A stretch of DNA of 64,000 nucleotides from Lentimicrobiaceae bacterium (GTDB lineage: Bacteria; Bacteroidota; Bacteroidia; Bacteroidales; F082): contig SUWU01000006.1 in the NCBI GenBank assembly GCA_015061295.1, positions 1-64,000 on the forward strand, in the 5' to 3' direction. The notes under the pieces were generated by a model. That model was not told the DNA's origin and ran no database searches. It was given only the letters and a program-made list of their open reading frames with translations. Position numbers and translations under genes: made by a program. Shown piece by piece: positions 45,401 through 53,472 of this stretch (the first letter of the stretch is position 1; each line of letters opens with the position of its first letter).

Positions 45401-45448
45401 TCATTGTACATTATTTATTGTACATTATTCATTGTTAATTGATTAATA
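45401..45448 (-). repeat. 7-bp word array encoding the C-terminus of the ABC ATPase
   Basis: Register on the + strand: (T)CATTG, TACATTA, TTTATTG, TACATTA, TTCATTG, TTAATTG, ATTAATA. The part from 45415 to 45448 is translated on the minus strand as INQLTMNNVQ and the stop codon, so the protein's last ten residues come from the array. Confidence 0.75.
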
Positions 45449-46395
45449 AAGATGTCATTCATTGAAGGAAGTAGCTCTCTGTATGAAACTATTGTTCCTT
45501 TTTCAGAAAGATAATTTATTAAGATGTTAGGATTGACATCATTTTTAGCTTTGACATTCAATGTTATCTCGCCGTTGGTATCTGTCTTTTCTGAGATTAA
45601 TGTAAATCCTTCAGGGAGAGTTAGAGTTGCGGAGTTGCTGAATTGCAGACTCTCAGAGTCATCGTCTTTGAATCTTTGTGTCTCAGCGTCTTTGTGTCTT
45701 AAAACGATCTCAAAACTATTGTCTTTAAAATCTTGTTTAATTTGATAGACGCTACCTTCGAGGATTTTATTTCCTTTGTTGATAAGCGTGATGTTATCGC
45801 ATAGTTCCTCTACAGAAGCCATGTTGTGAGTGGAGAAAATGATAGTGGCTCCCTTATCTCTCAATTCTAAGATTTCTTTTTTAAGGATATTTACGTTGAT
45901 AGGGTCGAATCCAGAGAATGGCTCATCGAAGATAAGTAACTGAGGTTCATGTATCACTGTTACGATAAACTGTATTTTCTGTTGCATACCCTTACTGAGC
46001 TCTTCTACTTTTTTATCCCACCAACTCAAGATGTCGAATTTTTTGAACCATTGTTTGAGTCGTTTCTCAGCTTCTTTATAACTCACACCTTTGAGTTGTG
46101 CGAGATAGATAGCTTGTTCTCCTACTTTCATAGTTTTATAGAGTCCTCTCTCTTCAGGGAGATACCCTATTTGTGTGATATGACTCCTATTAAGTTTTTC
46201 TCCGTTGATGAATATCTCACCTTCATCGGGAGCAGTGATTTGGTTCAACATTCTTATCAATGTAGTTTTTCCAGCGCCGTTAGGACCGAGAAGTCCGTAG
46301 ATGCTTTGTCTTGGTACTTTGATACTGATGTTATTAAGAGCCTTATAATCTCCGTAGGTTTTGCTTACATTGTTTATCTCAATGAAATTGTTCAT
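45415..46395 (-). CDS. ABC transporter ATP-binding protein (NatA-like)
   Basis: 326 residues. Walker A is GPNGAGKT (37-44), the signature is ELSKGMQQK (near 135), Walker B with the catalytic Glu is LLIFDEPFSGFDP, and the switch His is in IIFSTHNMAS. The C-terminal extension after residue 215 is typical of NatA/CcmA-type exporters. It drives the permease encoded 37 bp downstream. Odd: residues about 231-245 (RHKDAETQRFKDDDSE) are encoded by an in-frame array of 8-bp words, and the last ten residues by another array over the stop codon, so repeat-derived sequence enters this protein twice. Confidence 0.93.
   Translation of the reverse strand: MNNFIEINNVSKTYGDYKALNNISIKVPRQSIYGLLGPNGAGKTTLIRMLNQITAPDEGEIFINGEKLNRSHITQIGYLPEERGLYKTMKVGEQAIYLAQLKGVSYKEAEKRLKQWFKKFDILSWWDKKVEELSKGMQQKIQFIVTVIHEPQLLIFDEPFSGFDPINVNILKKEILELRDKGATIIFSTHNMASVEELCDNITLINKGNKILEGSVYQIKQDFKDNSFEIVLRHKDAETQRFKDDDSESLQFSNSATLTLPEGFTLISEKTDTNGEITLNVKAKNDVNPNILINYLSEKGTIVSYRELLPSMNDIFINQLTMNNVQ
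45663..45702 (-). repeat. In-frame 8-bp word array inside the ABC ATPase gene
   Basis: Five octamers on the + strand: CGTCTTTG, AATCTTTG, TGTCTCAG, CGTCTTTG, TGTCTTAA. They encode part of an Asp/Glu/Lys-rich linker in the C-terminal extension of the ATPase. Confidence 0.65.
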
Positions 46396-46429
46396 GCTTT
46401 TTTAGTTATGCGTAATTTCTAATTCTTCA

Positions 46430-47590
46430 TTAGCTAAAGAATTTTTTAAATCTCTTAAAAGGACCCTCGTTATTATCGGAAGAAGGATTCATATTCTCAC
46501 TTTCTAATAATGACTTCATTATTTTTTCTTCCTCTTTATTGAGTTTCTTTGGAGTCCATACGTTGACATTGACGAGTAAGTCGCCTCTTCCATATCCGTT
46601 GAGACTTGGTAATCCTTTGCCTTTAAGTTTTATAACTTCACCACTTTGTGTTCCTGCAGATATTTTTACATCTGTTGTTCCATTGATGACAGGTATTTCT
46701 ACTGTTGCGCCAAGTGCTGCTTGAGGGAAGCTGATGAACAGGTTGTATATGAGGTCGTCTCCGTCACGTTCTAAGTTTTTATCTTTTTCTTCTTCTATCA
46801 AAATGATGAGGTCGCCTGCTATGCCGTTTCTTGCGCCGGCGTTGCCTTTGCCTCTCACCGATAGTTGCATTCCATCAGCAACGCCGGCTGGAATGTCGAG
46901 TTCTATGATTTCCTCACTCTTGACGATGCCGTTACCTTGGCATTCAGTACATTTATTCTTTATTATCTTACCCTCGCCGCCGCAGTTCGGACATGTCGTT
47001 ACTGTCTGCATCTGACCGAAGATTGAGTTTTGTATCTTAACGGTCTGACCTCTGCCGTTACATGTTGGGCATGTCTCGAAACTATTGTCTTTGGCGCCGC
47101 TTCCTCCGCAATGCTGACAAGGAACGAATTTATTTACTTTTACTTTTTTCTTGACGCCTTCGTTTATCTCGCTGAGATTTAGTTTCACGCGTAGGCGCAG
47201 GTTGCTACCTCTGTTAACGTGACGCTGTGCCTGACGTCCTCCGCCTCCAAATCCACCGAATCCACTGCTGAAACTGAAGCCGCCGCCACCGCCACCGAAT
47301 AAGTCACTAAAGATGTCACCGAAATGACTGAAGATGTCGTCCATGCCACTGAATCCTTGCTGTCCATGTAATCCTGCATGTCCGAATTGATCGTAACGTG
47401 AACGTTTGTCAGGATTGCTCAGCACTTCATAAGCCTCTGCTGCTTCTTTGAACTTCTCTTCAGCATCCTTGTCATTTGGGTTCTTGTCAGGATGATATTT
47501 TATAGCCATCTTACGATAGGCCTTCTTGATTTCTTCACTTGTGGCGTTCTTCGACACCTCAAGCACTTCGTAGTAATCCCTTTTTTCCAT
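46430..47590 (-). CDS. dnaJ: Chaperone DnaJ (type I Hsp40)
   Basis: 386 residues. The J-domain (1-70) has HPD in [10 protein letters not shown], followed by a Gly/Phe-rich linker (about 75-125, [19 protein letters not shown]), then four zinc-binding repeats ([32 protein letters not shown]) and the substrate-binding C-terminal domains. It hands unfolded proteins to DnaK and stimulates its ATPase. Located 18 bp after grpE; dnaK is not in the window. All catalytic features are intact. Confidence 0.97.
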   Translation of the reverse strand: MEKRDYYEVLEVSKNATSEEIKKAYRKMAIKYHPDKNPNDKDAEEKFKEAAEAYEVLSNPDKRSRYDQFGHAGLHGQQGFSGMDDIFSHFGDIFSDLFGGGGGGFSFSSGFGGFGGGGRQAQRHVNRGSNLRLRVKLNLSEINEGVKKKVKVNKFVPCQHCGGSGAKDNSFETCPTCNGRGQTVKIQNSIFGQMQTVTTCPNCGGEGKIIKNKCTECQGNGIVKSEEIIELDIPAGVADGMQLSVRGKGNAGARNGIAGDLIILIEEEKDKNLERDGDDLIYNLFISFPQAALGATVEIPVINGTTDVKISAGTQSGEVIKLKGKGLPSLNGYGRGDLLVNVNVWTPKKLNKEEEKIMKSLLESENMNPSSDNNEGPFKRFKKFFS

Positions 47591-47608
47591 TGTTTTTTAT
47601 TTAAAATA

Positions 47609-48175
47609 TCAACCTCCAACAACGACACGTGCGTAGCGGATTACTTTGCCGTTAAGTTTATAACCTTTTTGAATTACGTCTAAGACTTTGCCTTTCTGAG
47701 ATTCGTCGGTGACAGGAACATTTGTCAGAGCCTCATGCTCATCGGTGTCGAATGTTGCATCTTTGGCATTGATTTCTTCGAGTCCTTTTTGTTCTAAAGT
47801 ACGTTTGAATTTATTGTATATCAATAGTACGCCTTCATAATTGGCGTCGGTATCTTTATTTTCCATTGTCTGAAGTGCACGCTCAAAGTCATCAAGTATT
47901 GGTAGTAAATCAACCATAATACTTTCAGATGCTGTCTTCGATAATTCTATTTTTTCTTTGGCTGTACGTTTACGATAGTTGTCAAACTCTGAGAAGAGAC
48001 GAAGATATTTGTCGTTAAGCTCGTCATATTTCTCTGTCAGTTCTTCCAACTGTTTGTCGTTTCTGTTTTTTTTGTTTCTCTTGTTTTTTGGTTCTATTTC
48101 ATGTACTTCATTCTGTTTGTTAACATCTTCTTGATTTACATTGGTGTTAACATTTTCTTTCATATTTTCTTCCAT
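47609..48175 (-). CDS. grpE: Nucleotide exchange factor GrpE
   Basis: 188 residues. A charged disordered start (1-45, rich in Asn, Lys and Glu) is followed by the long coiled-coil helix (about 45-95, LTEKYDELNDKYLRLFSEFD, NYRKRTAKEKIEL) and the beta-wing with the family signature near the end (HEALTNVPVTDESQKG, GYKLNGKVIRYARVVVGG). It releases ADP from DnaK. It heads a four-gene unit with dnaJ and the ABC exporter. A palindrome TGACAAAATGTCA lies 85 bp upstream and could be an operator for heat-shock control. Confidence 0.96.
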   Translation of the reverse strand: MEENMKENVNTNVNQEDVNKQNEVHEIEPKNKRNKKNRNDKQLEELTEKYDELNDKYLRLFSEFDNYRKRTAKEKIELSKTASESIMVDLLPILDDFERALQTMENKDTDANYEGVLLIYNKFKRTLEQKGLEEINAKDATFDTDEHEALTNVPVTDESQKGKVLDVIQKGYKLNGKVIRYARVVVGG

Positions 48176-48260
48176 GGATATATTTTTTAATTATTATTAA
48201 CTAAATAAATGCGATATGGCATTATCAAATAATTTGCCATCAATTCTGAAATGAAAAATT

Positions 48261-48273
48261 TGACAAAATGTCA
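48261..48273 (-). promoter_or_regulatory. Palindrome TGACAAAATGTCA upstream of grpE (candidate operator)
   Basis: Perfect inverted repeat TGACA-AAA-TGTCA, 85 bp before the grpE start. Between it and the gene is a second, imperfect hairpin (GGCATTATCAAATAATTTGCC region, about 48217-48238). No exact TAnnTTTG box is seen here, which would fit use of a different sigma factor or a regulated promoter. Confidence 0.4.
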
Positions 48274-48283
48274 TGCTTTTTTA

Positions 48284-48351
48284 AGTCAACGAGACAACAA
48301 GTCAACGAGACAACAAGAGTACATTGTTAATTGTTAATTGTTAATTGATTC
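48284..48351 (-). repeat. 8-bp and 7-bp word arrays across the murA stop codon
   Basis: On the + strand: AGTCAACG, AGACAACA, AGTCAACG, AGACAACA, AGAGTACA (48284-48323), then TTGTTAA three times and TTGATTC (48324-48351). The heptamer part includes the murA stop codon at 48341-48343. Confidence 0.8.
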
Positions 48352-49648
48352 TAACAATATCTGCGCCTATGGCTCTTAGTCTTTCGTCGATGTTTTGATA
48401 GCCTCTGTCGATCTGTTCAATATTTTCTATAATACTTGTGCCATTGGCTGATAATGCAGCTATTAGTAATGCTACACCAGCTCTGATGTCTGGTGAAACC
48501 ATCTTCACAGCATGTAGTTGTTGCGTGCGGTCTAATCCAACTACTGTTGCTCTATGAGGATCGCAGAGTATTATTTGTGCTCCCATATCGATGAGTTTGT
48601 CAACGAAGAAGAGACGACTCTCGAACATTTTCTGATGGATAAGTACTGTTCCCTTTGCTTGTGTAGCTACCACTAACACTATACTTATCAAGTCGGGTGT
48701 GAAACCAGGCCATGGTGCATCGGCTACTGTCAGTATGCTGCCATCCATAAAACATTCCACCTCATAATGTTCTTGTGCAGGAATGTATATGTCGTCATTT
48801 ATAAATTCCATCTTGATGCCGAGACGACGGAAAGTGTCGGGGATGATGCCGAGGTCATTGATGCCAGCATTCTTTATCGTTAGTTCTGAGCCTGTCATGG
48901 CAGCCATGCCAATAAAACTCCCAACTTCAATCATGTCGGCAAGCAGACGATGATTTGTGCCGTTTAATTTTGAGACGCCTTCTATCTTTAGTAGATTGGA
49001 TCCTATTCCGTCGATTTTAGCTCCCATGGAGGTGAGCATTCTGCATAATTGTACAATGTAAGGTTCACATGCAGCATTGAATATGGTCGTTTCACCTTTA
49101 GCCATGACAGCTGCCATGATGATGTTGGCGGTACCTGTAACAGACGCTTCATCAAGAAGCATATATGCTCCTTTTAATCCGTCAGATGGAACCGAGGCTT
49201 TTTGATATTTGTCGCAATTTTCAAAGGTAGCTCCTAACTTTTGAAGTCCTATGATATGTGTGTCTAAACGACGACGTCCTATCTTGTCACCGCCAGGCTT
49301 AGGTAAAAATCCTTTGCCAAAACGAGCCAACATCGGGCCTAATATCATAACACTACCTCTTAGTCGTGTGGCTTTGTTGGTGAAGTCTTCTGTCTCAAAA
49401 TAAGTGAAGTCAATATCTTTGGCTTGTATGTCAACTTCGTTAGGTGATTTTCTTTCAACATGAACGCCCATATCCTGAAGTAAAGATAAAAGGTTGTTGA
49501 TGTCGGCTATATCAGGTAAATTGGTGATGGTAACTTTATCTTCAGTGAGAAGACATGCGCATATAATCTGCATCGCTTCGTTTTTGGCTCCTTGCGGAAC
49601 AATGCTTCCATGCAATTTGTTGCCGCCAACAATTTTGAATTTTCCCAT
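48341..49648 (-). CDS. murA: UDP-N-acetylglucosamine 1-carboxyvinyltransferase with Asp in place of the fosfomycin-target Cys
   Basis: 435 residues. It transfers enolpyruvate from PEP to UDP-GlcNAc, the first committed step of peptidoglycan synthesis. Substrate-site motifs are PQGAKNEAMQ (K22, N23), RLRGSVMILGP and the loop KPGGDKIGRRRLDTH. In E. coli the loop is PGGCTIGARPVDLH with Cys115 attacked by fosfomycin; here the position is D121 (codon at 49286-49288). Asp at this place, known from Mycobacterium and Chlamydia, keeps activity and gives intrinsic fosfomycin resistance. Full length, downstream of DUF4290 and pcrA genes in a Bacteroidetes-typical order. The stop codon lies in a word array. 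Confidence 0.96.
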   Translation of the reverse strand: MGKFKIVGGNKLHGSIVPQGAKNEAMQIICACLLTEDKVTITNLPDIADINNLLSLLQDMGVHVERKSPNEVDIQAKDIDFTYFETEDFTNKATRLRGSVMILGPMLARFGKGFLPKPGGDKIGRRRLDTHIIGLQKLGATFENCDKYQKASVPSDGLKGAYMLLDEASVTGTANIIMAAVMAKGETTIFNAACEPYIVQLCRMLTSMGAKIDGIGSNLLKIEGVSKLNGTNHRLLADMIEVGSFIGMAAMTGSELTIKNAGINDLGIIPDTFRRLGIKMEFINDDIYIPAQEHYEVECFMDGSILTVADAPWPGFTPDLISIVLVVATQAKGTVLIHQKMFESRLFFVDKLIDMGAQIILCDPHRATVVGLDRTQQLHAVKMVSPDIRAGVALLIAALSANGTSIIENIEQIDRGYQNIDERLRAIGADIVRIN

Positions 49649-49762
49649 TTTTAATCTAAAATTTATGGTTTAAAGTTTAGAGTGTTTTGAAGTTGAATGT
49701 TTAAATTATTTTACATAAGAACAATTACTGCAATTATTCTCAGATTTTAACACTTCAATCTC

Positions 49763-50470
49763 TTAGTTTTTTTTATTTGGTCTGTTTGGATTTAAAACTT
49801 TTTTTATCTGCTGTTTTTTTGCCTTTTTCTTCTTGGCTGGTTGTTGTACAACTTGTGGCTTGTTGAGTATCTCGTTGGTTGAAATAAGTTTTGTGTCAGC
49901 AGGCATTGTGAATCTTTCACCAGAGAGTTTGTATAAATCATCGAGTATTAATAAATCATTGACAGTCTCTCTATTCCAATTAAGATAATCTCTTTTCATT
50001 TGATTGGCCAAAGCTAACAACAAGACTTCTCTTTTTTTATCGTCTTCAATTTCCTCAATTTTTTTAAGCATTTTGCCCATGTAATGCCCATAATGTCCAT
50101 GTTTGATGTTGTGCTTTTGGTAACCAACATGCTCTGGCTTAACTGTGATGACACCTTGTTGTGGTGGATCGAATGGACCGTCAACATCTAATTTATAATC
50201 AGAGATGATGTGCAAATGATCCCATAATTTATGTATGTAATCGTTTGATTCTTTGACTTGAGGATTCATCTGTGCCATAACGCTAACCACAAAATGAGCA
50301 GCTTCTGTTCTTTTGTCTCTGTCTTCAATCTCCATCAGATGATTTATCATCACCTGAATGTTACGTCCATATTCTGATATTATCAGTTTATCTCTTTCTG
50401 TGTTGTATTTTAATCCTTCTTTGTTCATCTGATTATGTGTTGTAACGTTATTAACGTTTTCTTTCGTCAA
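49763..50470 (-). CDS. DUF4290 family protein, function unknown
   Basis: 235 residues, no signal peptide or membrane helix. The core (about 15-185) shows the DUF4290 pattern: LIISEYGRNIQVMINHLMEI, AAHFVVSVMAQMNPQVKES, KLWDHLHIISDY, VDGPFDPP and REVLLLALANQMKRDYLNWN. The C-terminal 45 residues are very Lys-rich (AKKKKAKKQQIKKVLNPN), suggesting contact with nucleic acid or acidic partners. The family is restricted to Bacteroidetes and usually sits next to murA, as here. It starts 9 bp after the helicase gene, so the two are surely co-transcribed. No biochemical role is established. Confidence 0.88.
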   Translation of the reverse strand: MTKENVNNVTTHNQMNKEGLKYNTERDKLIISEYGRNIQVMINHLMEIEDRDKRTEAAHFVVSVMAQMNPQVKESNDYIHKLWDHLHIISDYKLDVDGPFDPPQQGVITVKPEHVGYQKHNIKHGHYGHYMGKMLKKIEEIEDDKKREVLLLALANQMKRDYLNWNRETVNDLLILDDLYKLSGERFTMPADTKLISTNEILNKPQVVQQPAKKKKAKKQQIKKVLNPNRPNKKN

Positions 50471-50479
50471 AAGTTTTCT

Positions 50480-52816
50480 TTATTTTAATATGTTTAATTT
50501 TGCAAATTTAAGCATTAATTGTTTCGTTCCGCATTCGTCAAAGACAACAGTTGCTTTTTTGTTTGGACCAACACCCTCAACTTTTATTACGTTTCCTTGT
50601 CCAAATTTTTGATGATATACTCTCATGCCTTCTTGTATATCATCAGGAGATGCAGCTGTGAAATCAGATGTGTTATTTTGTGACAAGGAGGTGTTGTTTG
50701 TGCTCCTATTAATATAAGGTGTATATTGTTTGTTTTCCTCTCTTTTTTGGTATTCTCTTTTTTCTTGAAAATTTCTTGAAAATGGATTGCTGAAGTTGAT
50801 ACCTTCATTAAATGACGATGTGCCTCGGAATGATGCTTTCCTTGTTTTCTCTATCAATGATTGATCTATTTCTTCGATAAAACGAGATGGCTCGCTTAAT
50901 GTTAAGTTTCCCCAGCGATAACGACTTTCTGCATAGCTTAATACCAATTTGGTCTCGGCTCTTGTCATTGCTACATAAAACAACCTGCGTTCTTCTTCGA
51001 GATCTTCTCTTGTGCTGAGTGATTGTATTCCAGGAAATAGATTCTCTTCCATTCCAACTACATAGACATATGGAAATTCAAGTCCTTTAGCACTATGAAT
51101 AGTCATTAATGTGACATAATCAGAATCTTCATCCTCTTTTTTGTCTTGGTCTGTAAGAAGAGCGACGTCTTCCATGAATTTGTTTAATGTGACTTCATTT
51201 TGTTCTCCTGTCACTTCATCTACTTGCTTGTCGGAAAATTCCATGATGGCGTTGAGAAGTTCCTCTATGTTTTGAACTCTGGCTACGCCTTCAGGTGTGT
51301 CGTCTTCTTTTAGAACTTTGATGATTCCAACTTCGTTGCATATGTGTTTTGCAAGTTCTATTGCTGTTTGCTTATTGAGTAGAGTTTGGAAACTTTTAAT
51401 CATTGTAGCAAAATTGCGTAGTTTCCCCGCTGTTCCACTGTTAAAATCACTTGGCATTGGTTCTTCATCAGAAGATATTACGTCCCATACGCCCTTCTGT
51501 CGTTCATCTGCAACAACCATAAGTCGTTCTATTGTAGTTTTGCCAATGCCTCTTGCTGGATAATTGATGATGCGTAGCAATGCTTGTTCATCGTGAGGGT
51601 TTATTACGACACGGAAGTAGGCGAGAAGGTCTTTGACTTCTTTTCTGTCGTAGAATGAAAGTCCGCCATATATTTTATAAGGTATATTTTGTTTACGGAG
51701 GGCTTCTTCTAAAGAACGTGATTGAGAATTGGTTCTGTAAAGTATCGCAAAGTCTTTGTTGTTGAGTTGTTGCGACATTTTGTAGCCAAAGATGGAGTTT
51801 GCAACAAGAGTTCCTTCTTCACCGTCGGAAGTGGCTCTTAGTAATGTGATAAGGTCGCCTTGTTCTTTATCCGACCATACTTTTTTCTTGATTTGATCTT
51901 TATTATGATCTATGACACTATTAGCAGCCTCAACTATAGTCTTTGTAGAACGATAGTTTTGTTCGAGACGAATTAATTTGTGTTCTGGGTAATCTATTTT
52001 AAAATTGAGAATGTTTTGGATGTTTGCTCCACGAAATCCGTATATGCTTTGAGCATCGTCGCCAACAACACAGATATTCTCTCTCATAGCAGCTATTCTT
52101 TTGATGATGAGATATTGTGCATAGTTTGTATCTTGATACTCATCTACTAATATATATTCAAAGCGTTGTTGGTATTTGTATAAAATCTCAGGAAAGTCGC
52201 GCAATAATACATTAGTATTAAATAGTATGTCATCAAAGTCCATTGCGTTAGCGCGGAGAAGTCGGTTGTTGTAGCTTTTAAATATCTCGCCAACTAAAGG
52301 CTTGTTTGCTCTTAAATCTTGCTGCTGTATTTCAAAATTGTTGCAATAATCTTCTGGTGTGTAAAGTGCAGATTTTGCCATTGAAATACGATGAAGTATA
52401 TATTTTGCAGGATATGCCTTTGTATCTAATTCGTGTTCCTTTAAAATGGTGTTGATTAGTTGCTTTGAGTCGTCGGTGTCATAAATGGTAAAATCAGGGG
52501 TGTATCCTAAGTGTTGAGCTTCTATTCTTAATATTCTTGCAAAAATTGAGTGGAAAGTGCCCATCCATACGTTACGAGCAGCGTGAGGATCCACGAGTTG
52601 CATGATACGATCTTTCATTTCTTTGGCGGCTTTGTTCGTGAAGGTAAGAGCCATTATTGAGAATGGATTTACTCCTTCTTGTATCATATATGCAATTCGG
52701 TGGGTGAGAGCTCTTGTCTTTCCAGAACCAGCACCTGCTATAACCATAACAGCCCCATTTACTGATGTAACTGCTTCTCTTTGAGGATTGTTTAAACCAC
52801 TTAAAATATCTGCCAC
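50480..52816 (-). CDS. pcrA: ATP-dependent DNA helicase, PcrA/UvrD type (SF1A)
   Basis: 778 residues. It unwinds DNA 3' to 5' in nucleotide-excision and mismatch repair and clears proteins from DNA. Motifs in order: Q-motif LNNPQREAV, Walker A AGAGSGKT (27-34), motif Ia LTFTNKAAKEMKDRI, motif II VDEYQDTN, motif III GDDAQSIYGFRGA, motif IV LEQNYRST, motif V TIHSAKGLEFPYVYV, motif VI EEERRLFYVAMTRA. The C-terminal 65 residues form a Tudor-like domain (VYHQKFGQGNVIKVEG), as in PcrA where it binds RNA polymerase. First gene of a unit with DUF4290 and possibly murA, driven by a strong promoter. Confidence 0.95.
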   Translation of the reverse strand: MADILSGLNNPQREAVTSVNGAVMVIAGAGSGKTRALTHRIAYMIQEGVNPFSIMALTFTNKAAKEMKDRIMQLVDPHAARNVWMGTFHSIFARILRIEAQHLGYTPDFTIYDTDDSKQLINTILKEHELDTKAYPAKYILHRISMAKSALYTPEDYCNNFEIQQQDLRANKPLVGEIFKSYNNRLLRANAMDFDDILFNTNVLLRDFPEILYKYQQRFEYILVDEYQDTNYAQYLIIKRIAAMRENICVVGDDAQSIYGFRGANIQNILNFKIDYPEHKLIRLEQNYRSTKTIVEAANSVIDHNKDQIKKKVWSDKEQGDLITLLRATSDGEEGTLVANSIFGYKMSQQLNNKDFAILYRTNSQSRSLEEALRKQNIPYKIYGGLSFYDRKEVKDLLAYFRVVINPHDEQALLRIINYPARGIGKTTIERLMVVADERQKGVWDVISSDEEPMPSDFNSGTAGKLRNFATMIKSFQTLLNKQTAIELAKHICNEVGIIKVLKEDDTPEGVARVQNIEELLNAIMEFSDKQVDEVTGEQNEVTLNKFMEDVALLTDQDKKEDEDSDYVTLMTIHSAKGLEFPYVYVVGMEENLFPGIQSLSTREDLEEERRLFYVAMTRAETKLVLSYAESRYRWGNLTLSEPSRFIEEIDQSLIEKTRKASFRGTSSFNEGINFSNPFSRNFQEKREYQKREENKQYTPYINRSTNNTSLSQNNTSDFTAASPDDIQEGMRVYHQKFGQGNVIKVEGVGPNKKATVVFDECGTKQLMLKFAKLNILK

Positions 52817-52835
52817 TTTTATTTGTTTTAGTTTG

Positions 52836-52867
52836 CAAATTTAATACAATGAAACTTATTTAGCAAA
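52836..52867 (-). promoter_or_regulatory. Promoter of the pcrA unit
   Basis: On the minus strand: TTTG (52864-52867), 20-bp spacer, TAAATTTG (52836-52843). This is an ideal match to the Bacteroidetes consensus. Transcription should start only about 13 bp before the ATG at 52816. Confidence 0.75.
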
Positions 52868-53189
52868 TAAAATATTCTTAATTTTTATATACGATTTTAT
52901 TATACTATGCTCAAAAAATAGCGTGAATTGTTGCGAAAATATTAATATTATGTTATGATTTTTTTCTTTTTTGTAAAGATTGATTATTGTTTTATTTGAA
53001 TAGTTATTTTTGGTTTTATTAAATAATAAAAATAAAATATTTCATTGTAATATATTGGTTAAGTGTTATTTGTTGTTTTATTATATAAATAATTGATGTG
53101 TTTGTTTGATATTTTAATATTCAATAATATGATTGTAGATGGTGAGAAAAATTAAATATTAAAAAAATAAAAAAATAATTTACAAAGTG
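52868..53189. other. AT-rich gene-free spacer between pcrA and the ribosomal cluster
   Basis: About 320 bp, strikingly A+T-rich with runs such as TTTATATACGATTTTAT and repeated AATAAT words. I see no open frame, tRNA, or strong hairpin. It may act as an upstream activating (UP-like) or curved region for the rpsL promoter. Confidence 0.5.
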
Positions 53190-53219
53190 TTGGTAATTAA
53201 AGAAAAAGTTGTATATTTG
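53190..53219 (+). promoter_or_regulatory. Promoter of the str/S10 ribosomal cluster
   Basis: TTG (53190-53192), 19-bp spacer, TATATTTG (53212-53219). Exact -7 match, acceptable -33 match, preceded by a very AT-rich region. Start of transcription expected near 53226. Confidence 0.7.
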
Positions 53220-53225
53220 CACTCG

Positions 53226-53472
53226 AAAAAGTTAGAGAAAAATAACTTTGAGAATGAGATAGTTAGGGGACCTGATAAGTTAAACGTTAGAGGTTTCCGC
53301 ACGCAAGTAAGTAGATGTTTATCAAAGGAGTGCTTGTAGTGTGTTTAGAATGGAGGTCTTTTTAGAGACTTGTTATCCCCGAGCTATGTTTGTTTAGAAG
53401 TGATTTGTTTTCGAGCTAAATTGAAGAAAAGGATTTTTATTATAAATAAATTAGTAATTTAAAGTTAAAAAA
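53226..53472 (+). promoter_or_regulatory. Structured 5' leader of rpsL (about 245 nt)
   Basis: Unlike the surrounding spacer, this stretch is GC-balanced and foldable. A long-range closing stem is possible: ATAG (53259-53262) with CTAT (53384-53387), and GGGGA (53266-53270) with TCCCC (53376-53380). It encloses about 105 nt with further pairing, e.g. GTCT/AGAC around 53356-53369. GAGCTA occurs twice, at 53381-53386 and 53413-53418. A leader of this size before rpsL suggests autogenous control by a ribosomal protein (S7 binds such a site in E. coli, but there between rpsL and rpsG). The structure is drawn by eye. Confidence 0.45.

Noticed and set aside
44058-46395. Reading the ABC pair as a sodium or drug exporter
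   Set aside because: Similarity is only to the broad NatAB/ABC-2 family; nothing in the sequence fixes the substrate, so only the general type is called.
53226-53472. tRNA gene or known riboswitch in the rpsL leader
   Set aside because: No tRNA arms or TTCRANNC T-loop are found, and no metabolite riboswitch core could be recognised by eye.
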